11,969 nt of DNA, from the NCBI GenBank assembly GCA_023254445.1, contig JALRLN010000036.1, positions 279 to 12,247 on the forward strand, given 5' to 3'. This DNA comes from Candidatus Poseidoniaceae archaeon. Lineage in GTDB: Archaea; Thermoplasmatota; Poseidoniia; Poseidoniales; Poseidoniaceae. Below the pieces are notes generated by a model. That model saw only the letters and a list, made by a program, of their open reading frames with translations. It did no database searches and was not told the DNA's origin. Position numbers and translations under genes: made by a program. Of the stretch, positions 5,901 to 11,969 are shown in pieces (position 1 is the stretch's first letter; each line of letters opens with the position of its first letter).

Positions 5901-8753
5901 TCCATCGAGGGCCAGGTTGCGCATGACCGACCACTGGTACTCACACAGGTTGGCCAAGCCGTCACGGTCGGCATCCCAGTAGGCATCGTCTGCACGAAGC
6001 GGGTCCAAGGTCCAGTTGTTCCCACCGTCGAAGGTGCTGCCAATCCAGCGCCGGTGTTCAAGTTCCCATCCGTCCGGCATTCCGTCACCGTCCGAGTCCG
6101 GGTCCGTTGGGTCCGTGGCTCGGTCGGTGGGAGCAGCAGCGAGGTAGGTTGCGTTGGCCGCTTCGCCCGCGGCGTCACCGCACACGTACTCCATTTGGAA
6201 GGTGTAGTGGCACCACAAGTTGCTGAGCGGAAGGTGGAATCCGTGGACTTCGGACCCGTCGGTTGCACCGTCACCGTCGGTGTCCGGGTCAGAGGGGTCG
6301 GTCCCGGTCCCGCTTCCGCTGGACGGGACGTACCGGTACTCATCGAGGTTGGTCCAAAGGCGTTCATCGGCCACGCCATCGAGGTCGAGGTCCAACCCGT
6401 CCTCGTCGGGATCAAGGAAGGCGTCCCACGGATCTGTCGGGTCGAGGCCATGCAGCAATTCCCATCCGTCCGTCATGCCATCGTAGTCCGAATCGTTGCT
6501 GACGGGGGACATCAAGGCCTGGTTGGCAAATCGTCCGGGCGCTGAGCCAGCCAGAACCGTCGTCGTGCCGTCGAGGTTCACCGTCGCCAACGTGACCAGT
6601 TCACCAGGAAGCATGGCCTGTTCCGCCATGCCGAAGGTGGCCGTTCGGCCACCGTCGATGGACCACAGGCCGGCAGCACTGCCAACGAGGAGCTGGTCCT
6701 CGAGCACCAGCACGGTGTGGATGTCGTTGGCACCGTCCACGCTTCGACCGTCGAGGCCCGGATGGACGAGGTCGCCTCCGTGGGTGATCGTGAGGGTCCG
6801 AACGTCCATCATGTGGAGTCCTGAGGGCATGGCCAGCCACGCCACGTCGACTTGCTGCGCCGATGGGCCATCCAGCACGATGTCACGAACATGGGCGGGC
6901 ATGTCCTCAAGGGTGCTTCCGAGGGGCCGCAGGACGTCGAGGTCACGCTCAACCGGGGTGGATTCAAGGGCGAAATGGAAGAGCCACGACGCCTCCAAAC
7001 CGCTGTCCCGTGCGGATGAAGTCTCAAAAACGACCAAACCGCGGTCCGTGCCAACGAACAAGGTCGGAACGCCGTTGACCGCCGGTGCGTGCGCCAGCGC
7101 CGTCACGGTTGCGTTCGTGGAGGCAAGGGCGGAGCGGATGCCCTCGGCCAACGCGCCCTGGACGTCGCCCGTTGGGCGAAGGTCGGTGGCGATGGTCCAG
7201 ACGCCGCCCTCACCGTCCTCGCCGAGCGCAAGGACGTGCATCGTGGCACCGTCCACGTCGAGCAGGGTTGCGGTGGTGAGGGCCGGGGCGTCGAGGTGGG
7301 ACCAGATTTCCACCGGGGCGAGGGCGCCGTTGAGCAGCAGCGGGATGATCTGCAGACCAGCGGTTGAGGTGACGGCGAAGCCTGCGAGGTCGCCGTCAAC
7401 ATGGAGGGGGAGGAGGTCGGTGAGGTGCGTCGCGTGCGGCCACCAGACGTCTTCGCTGGTGGAGGCGTCCACATCCCAATGCGTGATGCCGTGCCGCGTG
7501 AGCACGTACACGTGGCCGTCTTCGCTGTGCAGGCCCCGCACATCGTGGTGGAGCACAGCGAGGTCCTCGTCTGGGGCCGCGAGCCGCACCGGAACTTCGA
7601 CCCAGGTGCCCTCTGGACCGAGGTCAACATGCTTCAAACCGGAACGAACGACGTTGCCGTCGTCGAAATGCACCAGGAACTCCTCGTACGACGACAGCGC
7701 TTCCCCAAGCAGCACGCCGGTCGTGGTTGTGACAGGGTCTCCTGAGATGTATCCGTCCTCGTCCTCGTCCCACCCGTCGCGGTCAGGGTCGAGCAACGCG
7801 TTGGAGCGGTTGACTGGATCGAGGCCAAAATGCACCTCCCATCCGTCGGGCAACCCGTCGCCGAAGGACGGGTAGGTGCGCCCGTTGCTGACGCCGTTCC
7901 ACGCCATGTGGTCGCTGTCGTCGTTCAGCGGGTTGGTTCCGAGCCAGAGGTCCTCGTCGAAGGTGGTGGTGGCGTTCGTCGTGCACGCTGCAAGCAGGTT
8001 GTCAAGAACAAGGTCGGCTGTGGTGGAAATGTACGGCCAATCGTCGAAGGGCGCGCCGTCGGGCAGGCTTGCCGTGCACCATAGGCCGTCGAGTTCATCG
8101 ACGTGGAACACGGGCATGCCGTACCTGTACTCCTCCTCGTTGGTGTACCGTTCGATGTCGTCGACCACCCCGTTGCGGTCGACATCAAAACCGTCCTCGT
8201 CGTAGTCCTCCCCAGCATCGCTCGCGTTCAACGGATCAAAACGAGGGCAGCGGAACACCATGGAGCCAGCATCGTACCCGCCAGTTTGGATGCACATCCA
8301 TGCTTCAAAGCCGTCGGGCATGCCGTCGCCGTCCGTGTCCGACACGCGCGGATCGAGGTAGATGCGTTCGCCGTCTTCATCGAGGACGCCGGTCAAGCCT
8401 CGAGGAAATCCGGGTTGGGTGCAATTCGCGGGGTAGGGCCAGCAGTATTCCTCCGTGGCGTTGAGTCCGTCCCGGTCAAGGTCCTCCCTCGCGTCGGTCG
8501 CGTCGTCCTTGTCGAGCCCCGGCATGAGCACCAGTCGGCCGTCAGCGGTGGTGGAATTGACCCAGTCTTCGAACAGGTTTTCGTGCACGTCCGGGATGGA
8601 GTCACCATCGGAATCGGTGACTGGAGGTCCTTCGCCGGTGGTGTCGTCGGGATGGACGGTGGACACCGGCGCCACGGCAGGAAACTGCGACATGAACAGC
8701 AACCCTGCAACAACGGCCAACGTCGCGAGCAGGGTGCTCTGGCTTCGTCGCAT
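3000..8753 (-). CDS. Giant exported protein: thrombospondin type 3-like calcium repeats with an embedded putative beta-propeller
   Basis: The product has 1917 residues. Translation starts at ATG 8753, seven bases after a strong GGAGG. Residues 1-29 are a Sec signal peptide (Arg-Arg start, Leu/Ala/Val core, Ala-Val-Ala near 26-28); there is no lipobox Cys. About two dozen motifs of the type D-x-D-x-D-G-x-x-D-G-x-E follow, for example at residues 47, 139, 754, 886, 976, 1105, 1218, 1347, 1496, 1638 and 1880. In known proteins such thrombospondin type 3 or EF-hand-like loops bind calcium and rigidify secreted proteins. Residues 395-742 lack these motifs and resemble seven propeller blades. Sixteen Cys, several in close pairs (104/111, 154/169, 1680/1687, 1729/1734), suggest disulfides. 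No C-terminal membrane helix or sorting signal is seen, so it may be released or held by another surface protein, possibly the next gene's product. The precise role (adhesin, matrix or S-layer-associated) is not determinable. Confidence 0.95.
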   Translation of the reverse strand: MRRSQSTLLATLAVVAGLLFMSQFPAVAPVSTVHPDDTTGEGPPVTDSDGDSIPDVHENLFEDWVNSTTADGRLVLMPGLDKDDATDAREDLDRDGLNATEEYCWPYPANCTQPGFPRGLTGVLDEDGERIYLDPRVSDTDGDGMPDGFEAWMCIQTGGYDAGSMVFRCPRFDPLNASDAGEDYDEDGFDVDRNGVVDDIERYTNEEEYRYGMPVFHVDELDGLWCTASLPDGAPFDDWPYISTTADLVLDNLLAACTTNATTTFDEDLWLGTNPLNDDSDHMAWNGVSNGRTYPSFGDGLPDGWEVHFGLDPVNRSNALLDPDRDGWDEDEDGYISGDPVTTTTGVLLGEALSSYEEFLVHFDDGNVVRSGLKHVDLGPEGTWVEVPVRLAAPDEDLAVLHHDVRGLHSEDGHVYVLTRHGITHWDVDASTSEDVWWPHATHLTDLLPLHVDGDLAGFAVTSTAGLQIIPLLLNGALAPVEIWSHLDAPALTTATLLDVDGATMHVLALGEDGEGGVWTIATDLRPTGDVQGALAEGIRSALASTNATVTALAHAPAVNGVPTLFVGTDRGLVVFETSSARDSGLEASWLFHFALESTPVERDLDVLRPLGSTLEDMPAHVRDIVLDGPSAQQVDVAWLAMPSGLHMMDVRTLTITHGGDLVHPGLDGRSVDGANDIHTVLVLEDQLLVGSAAGLWSIDGGRTATFGMAEQAMLPGELVTLATVNLDGTTTVLAGSAPGRFANQALMSPVSNDSDYDGMTDGWELLHGLDPTDPWDAFLDPDEDGLDLDLDGVADERLWTNLDEYRYVPSSGSGTGTDPSDPDTDGDGATDGSEVHGFHLPLSNLWCHYTFQMEYVCGDAAGEAANATYLAAAPTDRATDPTDPDSDGDGMPDGWELEHRRWIGSTFDGGNNWTLDPLRADDAYWDADRDGLANLCEYQWSVMRNLALDGELIDTHGESPLSAGSWVDADPNNVDSDGDSMSDGWESGGVCFYDASRVGVNPLNGSDALSNPDGDGWDVNLDGIIEGGEGYVNWLEFHLKDLVVTDGDPGFGMLEVPEGLDLDLFLGMASGDAAPHGFLQDADAATLASSMPTAVGSTNPMSTDTDGDGMPDGWEIHYARWNVLDDRWTLNPVDRTDRFDDADADGMTNWEEYASIDPLLNELPQVQSSPQFFVTTIGTAPTLQQWAGIFTESSFGSFIVADVLNASGPTADPNNPDTDGDGIIDGMEVLFTAWNDSAEVWTLNPLVPDDGNFDADADGLLDRQELALAIEQPDNGGDHPTDAPLLHVDGDNQQPTEKAQRIFRILVDKDTRGKRYLADFNAWQQGEVPSDFIAFLMGLSDPTNSDTDDDGMHDGFEYWFTSWDLEANRWSMNPLIDSDVMLDSDGDSWDCNQDGIIDANETFSNLREWEARTWGKYDARFTVPTSVGIVDFGMDAMNAYMAEDGLTPFLARAALYEDFVAKGQSSFDRMLAINSLDPNNFNRTLLGVADPTHDDSDSDGIPDGWEFCYARYDMPHPSTLLRWSSNPLNPFDIDHDGDGDGWYDRTSFDTPAELGSWMDRTFTPTGQVIQAGVGDLPFTNWMEYDNGTRPDLNDSDGDSVAYITETLNGQVVSHVRDHNLTDGREVFKYGTNPMDNDTDGDMLPDWYEHAKAWNESNDNYSSFLEVAVRWIDTSTGGACDTDTVSCRPLSINGGSLSRPDMDFVWFTLDPRDPNDANEDPDGDGNWDCSGAGCVYTPYTNFQEFYAVTDQALSSPNAVRLAGLVHQGKAVEEGWQLRAVLLGLGDWDENVRNYLKMDRMGDADMRFAWVLDDNDQDFLVMDASNDVVIVAGNRTDQWEIFYTASPHTSPVRSVGEHEVGWWHLDLDNDHVAEGSDPINWDTDGDWVVDWFEVNDDERDGVRGDSSPIRYDSRLTSA
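3081..6494 (-). repeat. C-terminal array of paired calcium-motif super-repeats (residues 754-1891)
   Basis: Eight full units and one terminal half-unit repeat the same order. First is an Asp-rich loop ending in P-D-G-W-E or similar. About 20-30 residues later comes a W-T-L-N-P-L-like element (913, 1128, 1241, 1370, 1523). A second Asp-rich loop follows, and then an N-x-x-E-[Y/F/W] closer (801, 934, 1033, 1149, 1404, 1579, 1739). Units vary in length because of insertions between them. At DNA level the loops recur as degenerate stretches such as ccgtccgtgtc on the plus strand; synonymous positions differ between copies, so the duplications are not recent. The last unit (1880) has only its first half. 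Confidence 0.8.
6528..7571 (-). other. Probable seven-bladed beta-propeller inside the giant protein (residues 395-742)
   Basis: This stretch interrupts the calcium repeats and has none of its own. I count seven blade-like segments, at about residues 401-429, 446-473, 493-525, 549-578, 620-651, 676-702 and 717-739. Most have a hydrophobic strand, a short polar turn, a V-L-x-G/A strand, then a Gly-Leu-x-(V/I/H) strand (for example GTDRGLVVF at 568-576 and GSAAGLWSI at 691-699). The pattern recalls regulator-type or WD/YVTN-like propellers used for ligand or protein binding. The fold assignment rests on pattern reading only; the exact blade borders are approximate. Confidence 0.55.
7752..8615 (-). 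repeat. N-terminal calcium-motif super-repeats (residues 47-334)
   Basis: Three units precede the propeller. Their first loops are at residues 47 (D-S-D-G-D-S), 139 (D-T-D-G-D-G) and about 297 (a shortened F-G-D-G-L-P-D-G-W-E). Each is followed by a second Asp-rich loop, at about 92, 183 and 322. The closers with E-E-Y or E-E-F fall at 101, 207 and, just beyond this span, at 357. This block also holds six of the protein's sixteen Cys (104, 111, 154, 169, 226, 257). Confidence 0.75.
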
Positions 8754-8760
8754 CCCTCTC

Positions 8761-8765
8761 CCTCC
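8761..8765 (-). promoter_or_regulatory. Ribosome binding site of the 1917-residue gene
   Basis: GGAGG on the minus strand, seven bases from ATG 8753, within a purine-only stretch. It matches the archaeal/bacterial anti-Shine-Dalgarno core and fixes this start. Confidence 0.75.
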
Positions 8766-8784
8766 CGAGCATCCGCTCGATGCT
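8766..8784 (-). other. Two overlapping, mutually exclusive short inverted repeats in the leader
   Basis: CGAGC-GGAT-GCTCG (8779-8766) and AGCAT-7 bases-ATGCT (8784-8768) are both exact 5-bp inverted repeats and share bases, so only one can form at a time. They lie immediately 5' of the GGAGG. Five-base stems are common by chance in GC-rich DNA, so this is recorded as structure seen, not as a proven regulator. Confidence 0.25.
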
Positions 8785-8803
8785 TCGATTCCTCGCTGCG
8801 ACG

Positions 8804-8809
8804 CTTAAG
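8804..8809. promoter_or_regulatory. Candidate shared core promoter element CTTAAG between divergent genes
   Basis: The palindrome CTTAAG is a rare A/T-containing core in the GC-rich 130-base divergent region (8754-8883). It lies 50 bases from ATG 8753 on the minus strand and 74 bases from ATG 8884 on the plus strand. As a TATA-like box it would start transcripts about 25 bases away in either direction, upstream of both start codons. No clear purine-rich BRE flanks it, so the assignment is tentative. Confidence 0.35.
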
Positions 8810-8883
8810 AGGGTGGTGGAGCGGTGTTCCGACGGTGCATCCACCGCGAGGTTCTTGGGCGACCGTCAGCGGCTTGCAGGCCC

Positions 8884-9717
8884 ATGAGCCTCCGCATCAC
8901 GCACCTCGGCTCTGGCAGCAAGGGCAACGCCACCTTGCTGGAATCCGACCGTGCCATTGTCCTGATCGATCAGGGCTTCAGCGGTCGGAGCCTTGAGCGA
9001 CGGCTGGCCCGCATGGACCTGCACCCAACCGACGTCGATGCCATCCTCGTCACCCACCACCACGGCGACCATGGAGGGGGTGCCCTTCAGTCCCAGCGGC
9101 GGTGGGGCATCCCGGTCTACGCCAACGCACGCACCGCGGAAGAGTTGGGGTTGCTTCCGGAGTTGTGGCGCCCCTTTGTTGGCCTTGAAGCCCTCAACAT
9201 CAGCGACGACCTGGCCGCGCTCCCGGTGCCCGTGCCGCACAGCGGGTCCGACAACGTGGCCTTTGTCGTGAGCCACGCCGGACGAAGGGCGGCGTTCATC
9301 ACCGATCTCGGCTCCTGGACCGAGGAGTTGGTCCGGCACGTCCGCGGCTGCGAACACATCTCCATCGAATCGAACTACGATGCGAGGTTGCTCGAGGAAG
9401 GGCCATACCCACGTTCGCTCAAGGAACGCATTGGGGGCCCAGGTGGCCACTTGTCGAACGACCAAACGGGTCGGTTCTTGGCCGAGGTCGTCGATGCCTC
9501 CACGAAGAGCATCACTCTCACCCACCTCTCGGAGAAGAACAACCGACCTCATCTGGCGGAATCCACCGTTCTGTACCATCTCGACGACCTCTTTCAAGGC
9601 GACATCCGGATCTCGTTGCAGGACGGGCCGGACTTCAGCGTCTACCTTGCTCCTGACGTCCATCACGACGGGGCCCAGAACGAAGGCATGCTTCGCGTGG
9701 GACGTGAAGACTCATAG
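8884..9717 (+). CDS. WalJ/YycJ-type metallo-beta-lactamase-fold hydrolase (probable nuclease)
   Basis: The protein has 277 residues, close to the usual length of YycJ/WalJ proteins. It opens with I-T-H-L-G-S-G-S-K-G-N-A, the typical first strand and loop of this branch. The metal-binding signature H58-x-H60-x-D62-H63 is intact, as are H119, D141 (in T-D-L-G) and H214 (in L-T-H-L-S), giving a full two-metal site. The I-E-S-N-Y-D block (161-166) and G-G-H-L-S-N (187-192) are family hallmarks, although bacterial members usually have H-D where this has Y-D. Bacterial YycJ has been reported as a 5'-3' DNA exonuclease linked to mismatch repair; the same activity here is inference. It is cytoplasmic, with no signal peptide. 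ATG 8884 is chosen because homologous sequence begins there. The GTG at 8824 adds 20 unrelated residues and would lie only 15 bases from the putative promoter box. Confidence 0.9.
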   Translation: MSLRITHLGSGSKGNATLLESDRAIVLIDQGFSGRSLERRLARMDLHPTDVDAILVTHHHGDHGGGALQSQRRWGIPVYANARTAEELGLLPELWRPFVGLEALNISDDLAALPVPVPHSGSDNVAFVVSHAGRRAAFITDLGSWTEELVRHVRGCEHISIESNYDARLLEEGPYPRSLKERIGGPGGHLSNDQTGRFLAEVVDASTKSITLTHLSEKNNRPHLAESTVLYHLDDLFQGDIRISLQDGPDFSVYLAPDVHHDGAQNEGMLRVGREDS

Positions 9718-9739
9718 GCGGACGGAACGGTCACGGCCC

Positions 9740-10792
9740 ATGGAGCGAGCAGGGCCCTTGGCCACGACGCTCCGACGTGATGAAGAGGCCGTGAGCGAAG
9801 TGCTCGGCGTCATCATGCTGCTCGCCATGGTGATGACCATCATGAGCGGCGTTTTTGTCTTCCTGCAGCCCTACTTGGCGGACTTCGAAGACAACGCGAA
9901 CTGGAAAAGCGCTCAGGGCATCGCTGAACGGCTGGACGACCGCCTCAGCGTCGCCGCAGCTTCCCCTGAGGGCATCGGCATCCGCACCACCTTTGCCATG
10001 CAGGCCACGTCCATCAGGACCTTGCAGTTCATCGAGGATTGGGACCTTGCCGCGGACCTTTCCAGTGGCGACGCCGTGACCGTCGACCACCGTGACGAGG
10101 ACAGTTTCACCGTGACGGCCAGGAACCAAACCGCGCGGTCGGTGACCGTCCTGACCCCCGTTGGCGTGGAGACCCATGCCCTGTCTGCATCAAACGCCTC
10201 GACCCTCATCGAACACAACGTCGGCTCTGAACATTGGAGCGTCATCACGGTCCACGACGCAGACGGGCTTCCACTGCACCGTGCGGTGTCGTGGGCCATG
10301 TCCGGCCTCGAAGTCCATACCAGCCTCGGGACGGGGGAACACCGCATCGCCATGAGCAACCATGGACGCATTGAGCGGTTGGGCGACGACCCGTGGGACC
10401 TCCAGCATGCACCGGCCCTCAGCATCGACACCCTCGTGAACGGTGAACTTCGCTTGAGCCTCGCCCTGAGGGACGTCACAACGACCGGAGGCATCGGCGG
10501 AGGAAGGGTCCCCCTCGAGTTTGTCTCCCTTGGCGCGATGGAACTCTTTTCAGGAGAGGTGTGGAACCTCAAGTTCGGCATGAGGAACACCGTCGCTGAT
10601 TCGATCACGCCTCAAATCCACGAAGCATGGCTGATGGACTACAGCCTGCACCGTTCCTCAGGCACGCTCGATACGTTCGTCGGACTCGCTCCGCATCAGC
10701 GGGCATCGGGCGCGGACGGTTTCACCGTCGCAACGGGAGGCGCTCCCCTGTACCTTGAAGTGGACATGTCTCGCGTGGAGGTGCGCCCATGA
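9740..10792 (+). CDS. Archaeal type IV pilin-like (pseudopilin) membrane-anchored protein
   Basis: The protein has 350 residues. Residues 1-17 form a leader with Arg-Arg-Asp-Glu-Glu-Ala, followed by Val-Ser-Glu-Val-Leu-Gly and a hydrophobic helix to about residue 43. This is the archaeal class III signal peptide pattern, in which a PibD/FlaK-type peptidase would cut after Ala17 and the helix would anchor or polymerise. A polar helix (about 48-72) follows, then a mostly beta extracellular domain to the C-terminus with no further membrane segment. Haloarchaeal pilin-like families have the same order, but typical pilins are shorter (roughly 120-200 residues), so this may be a minor pilin or adhesin-bearing tip protein. 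The start is the first Met before the leader; the frame extends upstream into the hydrolase gene but without related sequence. The gene begins 22 bases after the hydrolase stop, without a clear Shine-Dalgarno, and its TGA overlaps the next ATG. Confidence 0.85.
   Translation: MERAGPLATTLRRDEEAVSEVLGVIMLLAMVMTIMSGVFVFLQPYLADFEDNANWKSAQGIAERLDDRLSVAAASPEGIGIRTTFAMQATSIRTLQFIEDWDLAADLSSGDAVTVDHRDEDSFTVTARNQTARSVTVLTPVGVETHALSASNASTLIEHNVGSEHWSVITVHDADGLPLHRAVSWAMSGLEVHTSLGTGEHRIAMSNHGRIERLGDDPWDLQHAPALSIDTLVNGELRLSLALRDVTTTGGIGGGRVPLEFVSLGAMELFSGEVWNLKFGMRNTVADSITPQIHEAWLMDYSLHRSSGTLDTFVGLAPHQRASGADGFTVATGGAPLYLEVDMSRVEVRP
10777..10783 (+). promoter_or_regulatory. Strong ribosome binding site for the second pilin-like gene
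   Basis: GGAGGTG lies inside the end of the preceding gene, five bases before ATG 10789. It is the best Shine-Dalgarno match on the plus strand here and confirms the overlapping start, which suggests coupled yet independent initiation. Confidence 0.75.
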
Positions 10793-11969
10793 GGCTTCAC
10801 CGTGATGACGCGGCGGTGTCCTCCACCGTGGCCACCGTGCTCCTGTTCGGAGGCGTGGTCAGCATCATCGGTGTGATGATGGCCTCGATGATGCCTGTGA
10901 TCGAAGAGATGCAGGGCTCCATCGAACGAAACGACGTCGGGTCCCAACTGATGCTGCTCGCCCAGCGCACCGACGCCCTCGCCGAAGCGGGCATGCCAGG
11001 GGACACGACCGACATCGACCTGCGTCCGCTCGACGGCGCGTTCGCGTGGGACGAGGCCGCCAGCGGCATGTGGTACGCAGCATCATGGGCGCAGGGCCAC
11101 ACGCTGCGGTCCGACGGCCTCTTGGACCTCGACGGCGAGTTCGTGGTCCGACACCCGCAGTCGATGACAACCTCGGTGTGCCTTGACGACCTTCGCTTAG
11201 GTCCAGACCGACCACACCACTACAGCACGCCAGGGTGGGCCGAACGGGCCGTCGTCACCCTGACCCCCGGGGTCGCAGAAACGTTGGGCCCCATCGATGT
11301 CACCACAGGGAACAACGTCATCACGGACCTGCGTGCGGGCGACGTGGCCGTCCTCGATCCCGCCCCTGCCTCCTTGAGCGCGAACGCCGCCCTCACCGTG
11401 CTTCACCTCCGCGGCGATGGGGGAGCCGTCACCGTTGCACCGCTGGACGCCGATCCGACCGATGGCACCGGGCGTTCGTGGTCCCTCCCGCTCCCGGCAG
11501 GAACCCACCGCGTCCTTCTGTCCTCGTTGGACCTCAGCATGGTTGAATGGCGAAGCCCGTTCGGCTCCGGCACCGAGGTGACGTCCCCGACCGATCAGAT
11601 GGGTGTCGGGCACGGCGTCACGTTGGACCTCACCTTCGACGAGCCCGCGCTGCTGCACGTGTCCAGCAGCGCGCCAGGAGACCTCGTGGTGCTCGTCGGG
11701 AACCTCACGGACGTCGGCCGTGTGCAGCTCAACGCCCGAAACGGCGCGTACGTGGGCACGTCCTTCTTGCCTCCACACGCAGAGGGGACCCTCCTGCTCA
11801 CCAACCCAAGCGACGACGCCGTCACGGTCACATGGCGTGGCGACGGGCGCACCGTGCCTTCAGGAGAAAGCACGGTGGTTGCTTGGCCACCAAACGGTGT
11901 CGACGGTCCCGCGCTGGTGGAGGCTGAAGGAAGCATCATGGCCGCGTGGCTTGCCGGCGACGACGGCGT
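10789..11969 (+). CDS. Second pilin-like membrane-anchored protein with large extracellular domain (3' end beyond window)
   Basis: The frame is open for 393 codons to the window edge. ATG 10789 overlaps the previous TGA (ATGA). Residues 1-9 (R-x-x-R-D-D-A-A) followed by Val-Ser-Ser and a hydrophobic helix (about 13-37) mirror the N-terminus of the upstream pilin-like protein, with a possible peptidase cut after Ala9. It lacks the Glu that follows Val-Ser in its partner. A short polar helix (38-68) leads into a long beta-rich region. Repeated L-x-V or V-x-L strand patterns and an N-L-T sequon (305) suit an extracellular location. The product is already larger than ordinary pilins. A function as minor pilin, tip adhesin or secretion pseudopilin is inference; a plain type II membrane protein is the alternative. 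Confidence 0.82.
   Translation, partial: MRLHRDDAAVSSTVATVLLFGGVVSIIGVMMASMMPVIEEMQGSIERNDVGSQLMLLAQRTDALAEAGMPGDTTDIDLRPLDGAFAWDEAASGMWYAASWAQGHTLRSDGLLDLDGEFVVRHPQSMTTSVCLDDLRLGPDRPHHYSTPGWAERAVVTLTPGVAETLGPIDVTTGNNVITDLRAGDVAVLDPAPASLSANAALTVLHLRGDGGAVTVAPLDADPTDGTGRSWSLPLPAGTHRVLLSSLDLSMVEWRSPFGSGTEVTSPTDQMGVGHGVTLDLTFDEPALLHVSSSAPGDLVVLVGNLTDVGRVQLNARNGAYVGTSFLPPHAEGTLLLTNPSDDAVTVTWRGDGRTVPSGESTVVAWPPNGVDGPALVEAEGSIMAAWLAGDDG

Noticed and set aside
3081..6494. Regularly recurring short DNA repeats resembling a CRISPR or satellite array
   Set aside because: The copies are degenerate at synonymous positions, irregularly spaced and explained by the encoded Asp/Gly calcium loops.
5400..6545. 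381-codon open frame on the plus strand
   Set aside because: Same antisense effect over the repeat array; its apparent repeats mirror those of the real protein.
6496..7875. 459-codon open frame on the plus strand
   Set aside because: Antisense to the propeller region; Ser/Arg/Pro-rich, with no start-site signal and no recognisable domain.
8824..8883. GTG start 20 codons upstream of the hydrolase ATG
   Set aside because: The extra residues do not resemble the family N-terminus, no ribosome binding site precedes it, and it falls too close to the putative promoter box.
8103..8996. 297-codon plus-strand frame running across the divergent region
   Set aside because: It overlaps the signal peptide and leader of the giant gene and the start of the hydrolase gene; composition is shadow-like.
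9380..9739. Upstream extension of the pilin-like frame into the hydrolase gene
   Set aside because: The extension is the out-of-frame shadow of the hydrolase and would bury the class III leader inside the protein.

Overview
The window is GC-rich, with G or C at most third codon positions, and it is most likely archaeal. The clearest sign is a class III (type IV pilin-like) signal peptide of archaeal style in the gene at 9740: a short charged leader ending in Glu-Glu-Ala, then Val-Ser-Glu and a hydrophobic helix. The pattern of giant secreted proteins rich in Asp-Gly calcium motifs, plus pilin-like membrane proteins, would fit marine Euryarchaeota/Thermoplasmatota such as Poseidoniales (Marine Group II). 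That placement is an inference; no rRNA or other phylogenetic marker is present.

Layout. There are five protein genes and almost no spare DNA; no gene-free stretch exceeds about 130 bases. On the minus strand lie two giant exported proteins, transcribed leftwards. The first (8753 down to 3000) has 1917 residues: a signal peptide, about two dozen thrombospondin type 3-like calcium motifs arranged in a composite super-repeat, and a repeat-free block that looks like a seven-bladed beta-propeller. The second (2951 to beyond base 1) follows after 48 bases. It has a signal peptide, a central region of probable beta structure, immunoglobulin-like/jelly-roll-like beta segments and many N-glycosylation sequons. 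The window edge cuts it off.

On the plus strand, divergent from the giants across a 130-base region, lie three genes reading rightwards. They are a WalJ/YycJ-type metallo-beta-lactamase-fold hydrolase (8884-9717), a 350-residue pilin-like membrane-anchored protein (9740-10792), and a second pilin-like protein whose start overlaps the previous stop by 4 bases (10789 to beyond the end). The overlap and the strong Shine-Dalgarno sequence there point to co-expression of the two pilin-like genes.

How they may work together (inference). The giants look like a co-transcribed pair of cell-surface or released proteins stabilised by calcium. The two pilin-like proteins look like a pseudopilin pair with large extracellular domains, possibly part of a pilus, adhesion or secretion apparatus. 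The hydrolase is probably a housekeeping nucleic-acid enzyme that shares a transcript by position only. No tRNA, rRNA, CRISPR array, insertion sequence or phage gene was seen.
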